Below, piece by piece: positions 47,666 through 51,315 of a stretch of 51,315 bases of DNA (position 1 is the stretch's first letter; each line of letters begins with the position of its first letter). The translations under genes were made by a program, and so were the position numbers. Source of the DNA: Bacteroidales bacterium (lineage in GTDB: Bacteria > Bacteroidota > Bacteroidia > Bacteroidales > P3); contig JAFWZP010000059.1 of the NCBI GenBank assembly GCA_017522255.1, positions 1 through 51,315 on the forward strand, read 5' to 3'. The notes beneath the pieces are model-generated. The model was given only the letters and a program-made list of their open reading frames with translations. It did no database searches and was not told the origin of the DNA.

Positions 47666-48232
47666 AAAGGCATTTAATTCCCTACATGCTTCTTCTGTTG
47701 AAAAAAAATCTTTTACGATTATGTATTTACGCATATCGGATGATAAGAAAACAAACCAAGAAGATTCATGTACAGTTATGTATTCGCCACTTTCTGAGTT
47801 TATCCCCATCTGTATTATTTCATCCATGCTCAAGGTGTCACCTCCGGGTATAGAGTATGCAACAATATATCGTCCCATCAGTTCAAGTTCTGTTACTTCC
47901 ATCACATCCAAAGACCATGGATCAGAACGACTAATAGAATATACATCAAAACCTTTGTATTTCTTTTCGTATGAAACATATATTATAGGTGCAGAGCTGT
48001 CAATTAAATCATCGTATTCGAGAGCATAATGGAAAGCAAGCTCGGATAAAAACATTCTCTTTCTGATACTATCAGTAATTCCATATTTATAGTTGAGAAT
48101 GTCATTTGTTTCTTTGTATTCGTTTTGTGTAACATAATTTGTATTCACCGATTGATTTGTGTTATTATTACATCCAACACAGGTAAGCATTGCCATATAG
48201 CAAAGTAATTTAAAAATTCGTTTTTGTTTCAT
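47630..48232 (-). CDS. Lipoprotein, likely orphan immunity partner of cassette A
   Basis: This 200-aa protein has a lipoprotein signal with Cys21 (AMLTCVGCNNN) and no family I recognise. Its ATG overlaps the stop of a 44-codon remnant (ATGA), exactly as the partner genes of cassettes B and C overlap their Rhs effector genes. That makes it a probable immunity protein whose toxin has been lost, held at the membrane facing the periplasm. It could also be an unrelated lipoprotein. Base composition is lower in GC than the neighbouring module. Confidence 0.6.
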   Translation of the reverse strand: MKQKRIFKLLCYMAMLTCVGCNNNTNQSVNTNYVTQNEYKETNDILNYKYGITDSIRKRMFLSELAFHYALEYDDLIDSSAPIIYVSYEKKYKGFDVYSISRSDPWSLDVMEVTELELMGRYIVAYSIPGGDTLSMDEIIQMGINSESGEYITVHESSWFVFLSSDMRKYIIVKDFFSTEEACRELNAFLKDSLSHNPEH

Positions 48233-48363
48233 CTCTTATATCTTTTTAAACTTTTCGGCATATTAGTATTTATATATAATGGACCAAATTCATTATATTG
48301 TATTAATCCCTGTTTGCGAGAAATAATGTAGTGCGTTTCCTGCCAGTGTTTCAGCGTTATATT
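48229..48363 (-). pseudogene. Eroded toxin tail of cassette A
   Basis: This is an open stretch of 44 codons after a stop at 48364-48366, ending in the ATGA overlap with the partner gene. It contains LKHWQETHYIISRKQG, NEFGPLYINT and a basic end MPKSLKRYKR, like a toxin C-terminus. Upstream in another frame a short start (ATG 48382, MQQIYIKY) resembles the start of the intact cassette B protein (MLQNHLKYI). So the promoter and start of a cassette seem joined to the last codons of a toxin, with the Rhs core deleted. Confidence 0.55.
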
Positions 48364-48405
48364 TTATATAGATTTGTTGCATATTCTTCGGTTGTTTTCG
48401 GTTTG

Positions 48406-48413
48406 CAAAGGTA
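48406..48413 (-). promoter_or_regulatory. Promoter -7 box of cassette A
   Basis: On the minus strand 48413-48406 reads TACCTTTG, in the same relative place as TAACTTTG in front of cassette B. The following words (GCAAnCCGAAAAC) are shared between the two. Confidence 0.6.
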
Positions 48414-48527
48414 CGGAATTATTCCTATATAGATATGTTTTGTTTCAAATATTGAAAGAAATATTACACTACGAGGATAATTTATCAACTTCCAAGAATT
48501 AAATACTATCAATAATGTTGAATTAAT

Positions 48528-49016
48528 TTATTCTGCAATAGACCCTATTATAATTTTCCTAAGAATTTTATCACTATATAAAAAGAAAGTACCTTCATAA
48601 ATATTATTTACTATAGTTATTGAACAATCGGTATCATTCACATCTACAAAATCTTTATATTTTAAAATGACATCATCTCTGGTATCTCCTATTTTGACAT
48701 CCATAGTAGTACAAAATATTTCACTTATTAACTCTATACTATAGACAGAAATATCACTATCTTTTTTTTCAAGTAACAAGGTTAATCCTAAGTCTTTGTA
48801 GTACCAATACTGATATTCAGCTCCCGTAAATTCCCAAATTTCAGAATTAGAAACAGAATCTGGCAATCCTATATTTTTTTTAATATCACTATCAAATGTT
48901 CCAATTGTTAACCAATTATCTAAAGTATCAAAGATAAATCGTTCTTGTGACAAAGAACTTTTTACCAAAAAGACCAGTAACATTATGCAGAATATATATT
49001 TTTTATAATCATTCAT
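48528..49016 (-). CDS. Secreted protein, likely immunity partner of the M23-like effector
   Basis: This 162-aa protein is read from ATG 49016, which overlaps the effector stop as ATGA; a second ATG at 49028 is four codons upstream. The signal peptide (MNDYKKYIFCIMLLVFLVKSSLSQ) sends it to the periplasm, where a peptidoglycan-cutting toxin would act. The mature part has no family I recognise; it contains WEFTGAEYQYWYYKDLG and IGDTRDDVILKY. Immunity is inferred from overlap, order and export. Confidence 0.65.
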   Translation of the reverse strand: MNDYKKYIFCIMLLVFLVKSSLSQERFIFDTLDNWLTIGTFDSDIKKNIGLPDSVSNSEIWEFTGAEYQYWYYKDLGLTLLLEKKDSDISVYSIELISEIFCTTMDVKIGDTRDDVILKYKDFVDVNDTDCSITIVNNIYEGTFFLYSDKILRKIIIGSIAE

Positions 49017-49921
49017 TTTAATACACATTTTGCAGGTGAAATAAACAATAAACTATTTAAAAAAGATGTTGGATCTATTAAATCCTCTCTCCTTTTGTAA
49101 GGAAAATTGCTAGTTACAGTAAGAGCCCCCTTAGCAGTGTTATTATACATTTCAAAATGTAGCATTGTATTATTGGATTGTCCAATATTCATTGCTTTTA
49201 AAATACCTAAAAATTCTCCTTTTTTCACATGCATTCCAGCAGAAATATCGAACGAGGGAATAATTTCGCAATACCTAGCTGTATATGAACTATGATTTAT
49301 TTCTATAGCTTTTGTCCCTTTATAAAAATAATAAGGATTTGTAATTATTACTCCGTCATTAGTCGAAAAAACTGCTGTCCCTTCTGGAGCATATAAATCA
49401 CTTCCCGCATGTTTTCTATTGTTTGATCTATTACTACCGAATTGAGCATAACCACTTTTGTATGATTCAGTCGGTATATTTATTGGAAATGCTCCAAATG
49501 AATTAGAATTTGGACTACTATATGGATAATATTCTTTTTCTCCATTAGATTTATAGTGAGTTATTGTTCCTATGTCATTGTTATATTTACAACCCTCTTT
49601 ACCTAAATATATTTCACCTTCTTTTGTTGTTGCTTGAGAAACAGCATTATTATCCCAATAAATTTCTCCACTGGCATCTTTTACCCAATCAATCTCCATC
49701 CCATCCGGGTCCACCAGTTTCACCGGGTTCCACCCACAATAAGCATAAGGAGAAAGCCCCGGATACTTATCCGCCATAGGGTCTACAGACAACCACCCCG
49801 TCATTAAATCCGAGTCATAGAACCTCGCTCCGAAGTAGGAAAAGCCTGTTTCTGAGTCTCTTTCTTTCCCGGTGAAGGATTGGGGGTAATTGGGTATGTA
49901 TTTTAAGTGGTTTTGTAGCAT
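49013..49921 (-). CDS. Rhs-core protein with M23-like C-terminal tip
   Basis: This 302-aa protein consists almost only of an Rhs tip. Residues 17-75 are the RHS repeat-associated core (GKERDSETGFSYFGARFYD, TGWLSVDPMADKYPG, LVDPDG). A linker (IYWDNNAV...TTKEGEIYLG) shared with cassette C follows, then a unique tip from about 110. The tip has M23 features: His171 and Asp175 in HAGSDLYAP and His255 in MLHFEMY as zinc ligands. The first His of HxH is Met253, and the YxH position reads YCE, so catalysis may differ or be lost. There is no signal peptide and no long Rhs barrel. It has its own promoter. Confidence 0.8.
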   Translation of the reverse strand: MLQNHLKYIPNYPQSFTGKERDSETGFSYFGARFYDSDLMTGWLSVDPMADKYPGLSPYAYCGWNPVKLVDPDGMEIDWVKDASGEIYWDNNAVSQATTKEGEIYLGKEGCKYNNDIGTITHYKSNGEKEYYPYSSPNSNSFGAFPINIPTESYKSGYAQFGSNRSNNRKHAGSDLYAPEGTAVFSTNDGVIITNPYYFYKGTKAIEINHSSYTARYCEIIPSFDISAGMHVKKGEFLGILKAMNIGQSNNTMLHFEMYNNTAKGALTVTSNFPYKRREDLIDPTSFLNSLLFISPAKCVLK

Positions 49922-49944
49922 ATTTTACAATGGTTTTCGGATTG

Positions 49945-49952
49945 CAAAGTTA
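49945..49952 (-). promoter_or_regulatory. Promoter -7 box of cassette B
   Basis: On the minus strand 49952-49945 reads TAACTTTG, 23 bases upstream of ATG 49921. It supports the short Rhs-tip gene as a complete transcription unit, not a cut end of a larger gene. Confidence 0.65.
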
Positions 49953-50088
49953 CGGATTTATTTTGATATAGACAGGTTTTGTCCCGACTTTTGTATGAAA
50001 TATTATTTATCACGACGTTGTGAGAGTTTCATCACGGGGAAATTTTATCTACATCACAATAAAAATTACCAATTTTAAAAATCCAATA

Positions 50089-50523
50089 TTATTCAATACG
50101 TTGAGATCTTTTACAATTAATTACTTTTTTATTTAATCTGTAGGATTCGCTAGGTATTTCTCTTTTATATCCATCCTCATATCTTAAAATAGTAAACAAT
50201 AAAACTAAGAAATTATTCTCTTTTTTATAATAATATATTATTGAAATAATTGGTCTTTCGTTATGTGTATTATCTATATCAGATGTTGTAATCATTATTG
50301 TATCGTCATTAATGCGATAATTCGATATTTCAAATTCGTCTAATTCGTAAGAATAACTAAACGATTTATTATCTGAAACAAATGCAATAAAATCTCTATG
50401 TAAACTATCATCCCATAGATATTCCCAAATCGTTCCTTCAATCTGAGAAAATGTTTGTGCCACAACATTTGATATATTACCTATTGTAGTAAACAGCACA
50501 AAAATAAACATTATTTTTTTCAT
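50089..50523 (-). CDS. Secreted protein, likely immunity partner of cassette C
   Basis: This 144-aa protein has a signal peptide (MKKIMFIFVLFTTIGNISNVVAQ) and a mature part with TFSQIEGTIWEYLW and repeated Ser/Tyr-rich strands, lipocalin-like in feel, but no family I can name. The ATG overlaps the effector stop as ATGA. It is unlike the cassette B partner in sequence, which is expected if each partner matches its own toxin tip. Confidence 0.6.
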   Translation of the reverse strand: MKKIMFIFVLFTTIGNISNVVAQTFSQIEGTIWEYLWDDSLHRDFIAFVSDNKSFSYSYELDEFEISNYRINDDTIMITTSDIDNTHNERPIISIIYYYKKENNFLVLLFTILRYEDGYKREIPSESYRLNKKVINCKRSQRIE

Positions 50524-51315
50524 TTCAAATTACATTTTGTTGTCATTAAAGGTATTGGTTTAGAACGAAGATAATAAGTACCATGAAATCCAATCAAATT
50601 AGCAGCAAATTTTTTATAAATACTTGAAGAACCTTTTCCATGCATACCTGTTTGGCAACCTTCTGTAATAGGTTTACCATTTAATGTTTTTAATGCTTCT
50701 CGAGCTGTATTTCCGATATGAAAAAAGATTTCAGACATAATATGTTCATTAATCGGCTTCATGTTTTTTCGAGTTTTTGGATCATAATAATTATTTTCAT
50801 TATTTGGATTACCTTTGACTGTTGGTAAATTCATGCTTCCATCGTAAAGTGAGGTTATTAGTAAAGCTGTATTTCCTTTATAAGATTGCTCATCTGCTCT
50901 ATACAATCCTTCTGGTAAGGTACCATATTTTTCAACATCACATGAAACTGTATTTCCTTTGATTGTAGCAATGGGTCCACTATGATTACTCTCCACATAA
51001 AGGTCAAAAGTCGCTGCATTTACATCTTCATTTAAGTTTTCATCTCTACTATGAGTTCCAACAAGTACATTTCTTCCAAGATATTTTTCTCCTGCTTTTG
51101 TTGTCTCAAGAGATGTCGCATTATCGTCCCAATATATAGTTCCTCCAAAACTTTCTACCCAATCAATTTCCCTACCATCCGGATCCACCAACTTAATCGG
51201 GTTCCAAGCACAGTAAGCATAAGGAGAAATATTCGGATATTTATCCGCCATAGGATCCACGCTAAGCCACCCAGTCATCAAATCCGAATCATAATACCTA
51301 GCTCCGAAGTAGGAA
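50520..51315 (-). CDS. Rhs-core protein with YkuD/DUF5675-like tip (5' end outside window)
   Basis: At least 264 codons are visible, and the frame stays open to the window edge (SYFGARYYDSDLMTGW). The Rhs core (LSVDPMADKYP, LVDPDG) and linker (IYWDDNAT...TTKAGEKYLG) match cassette B, then the tip diverges. The tip contains TLPEGLYRADEQ, FFHIGNTAREALKT and EGCQTGMHGKGSS. A His-Gly-Asn then Gly-Cys order resembles DUF5675 and L,D-transpeptidase (YkuD) active sites, which act on peptidoglycan peptides. Whether a full Rhs barrel lies upstream cannot be seen. Confidence 0.75.
   Translation of the reverse strand, partial: SYFGARYYDSDLMTGWLSVDPMADKYPNISPYAYCAWNPIKLVDPDGREIDWVESFGGTIYWDDNATSLETTKAGEKYLGRNVLVGTHSRDENLNEDVNAATFDLYVESNHSGPIATIKGNTVSCDVEKYGTLPEGLYRADEQSYKGNTALLITSLYDGSMNLPTVKGNPNNENNYYDPKTRKNMKPINEHIMSEIFFHIGNTAREALKTLNGKPITEGCQTGMHGKGSSSIYKKFAANLIGFHGTYYLRSKPIPLMTTKCNLK

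Overview
The window comes from a low-GC, Gram-negative anaerobe of the order Bacteroidales. The evidence is the run of promoters with the Bacteroidetes -7 box (TAnnTTTG, often with TTTG about 20 bp upstream), the family content (FISUMP lipoprotein, Big_5 lipoprotein, GldB-like lipoprotein, DUF4248, HU-like proteins with an acidic Gly-rich tail), standalone LpxD, and HydF and KamA, which suit anaerobic life. I cannot name a genus from sequence alone.

1-41.4 kb is mostly ordinary chromosome. It starts with a repeat-abutted HU-like gene, three tRNAs (Ser-GCU, Pro-UGG, Arg-UCU) and a Usp-type protein. Next come a Big_5 lipoprotein with a GH2 beta-galactosidase, a second HU-like gene, and a repair/metabolism run (uvrD-recQ, hydF-folA-dtd, dnaE-GSCFA, MgtC, M23 peptidase). 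A convergent minus-strand run follows: bacterioferritin, FISUMP lipoprotein, and an envelope cluster SUI1 / lipid kinase / LTA-synthase-like / GldB-like / beta-barrel / thioesterase / LpxD, then a ComEA-like protein and an OmpW-like barrel. The plus strand then carries cobB, manA, mrp-nifU, a cobalamin adenosyltransferase, DUF2795, DUF2520-recR, kamA and two tandem Cys-rich lipoproteins.

41.7-47.7 kb is an accessory module with two arms diverging from a 0.5 kb control region that holds six exact 10-bp iteron-like units. The left arm encodes DUF4248, a CHC2 zinc-finger primase-like protein and a RepA/RecA-fold ATPase. The right arm encodes an HU-like protein, a 60-aa two-helix membrane protein, a T7-lysozyme-type amidase and a lipoprotein with a C-terminal membrane helix. 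The last three together look like holin, endolysin and unimolecular spanin. No integrase, capsid, portal or terminase gene is visible. The spacers are built from a recurring vocabulary of short words, and the module carries a 195-bp MITE-like element and a 107-bp nested palindrome.

47.6-51.3 kb (minus strand) is an array of Rhs-tip effector/immunity cassettes. Cassette C is an Rhs core with a YkuD/DUF5675-like tip plus a secreted partner. Cassette B is an Rhs core with an M23-like tip plus a secreted partner and its own promoter. Cassette A keeps only an eroded toxin tail, followed by an intact lipoprotein partner. All three effector-partner junctions are ATGA stop/start overlaps. The most interesting idea in the window is that a lysis-like cassette sits directly against peptidoglycan-directed toxin tips that lack any visible export signal, an arrangement that could work like a colicin operon. 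The gene layout is seen; that function is inference.
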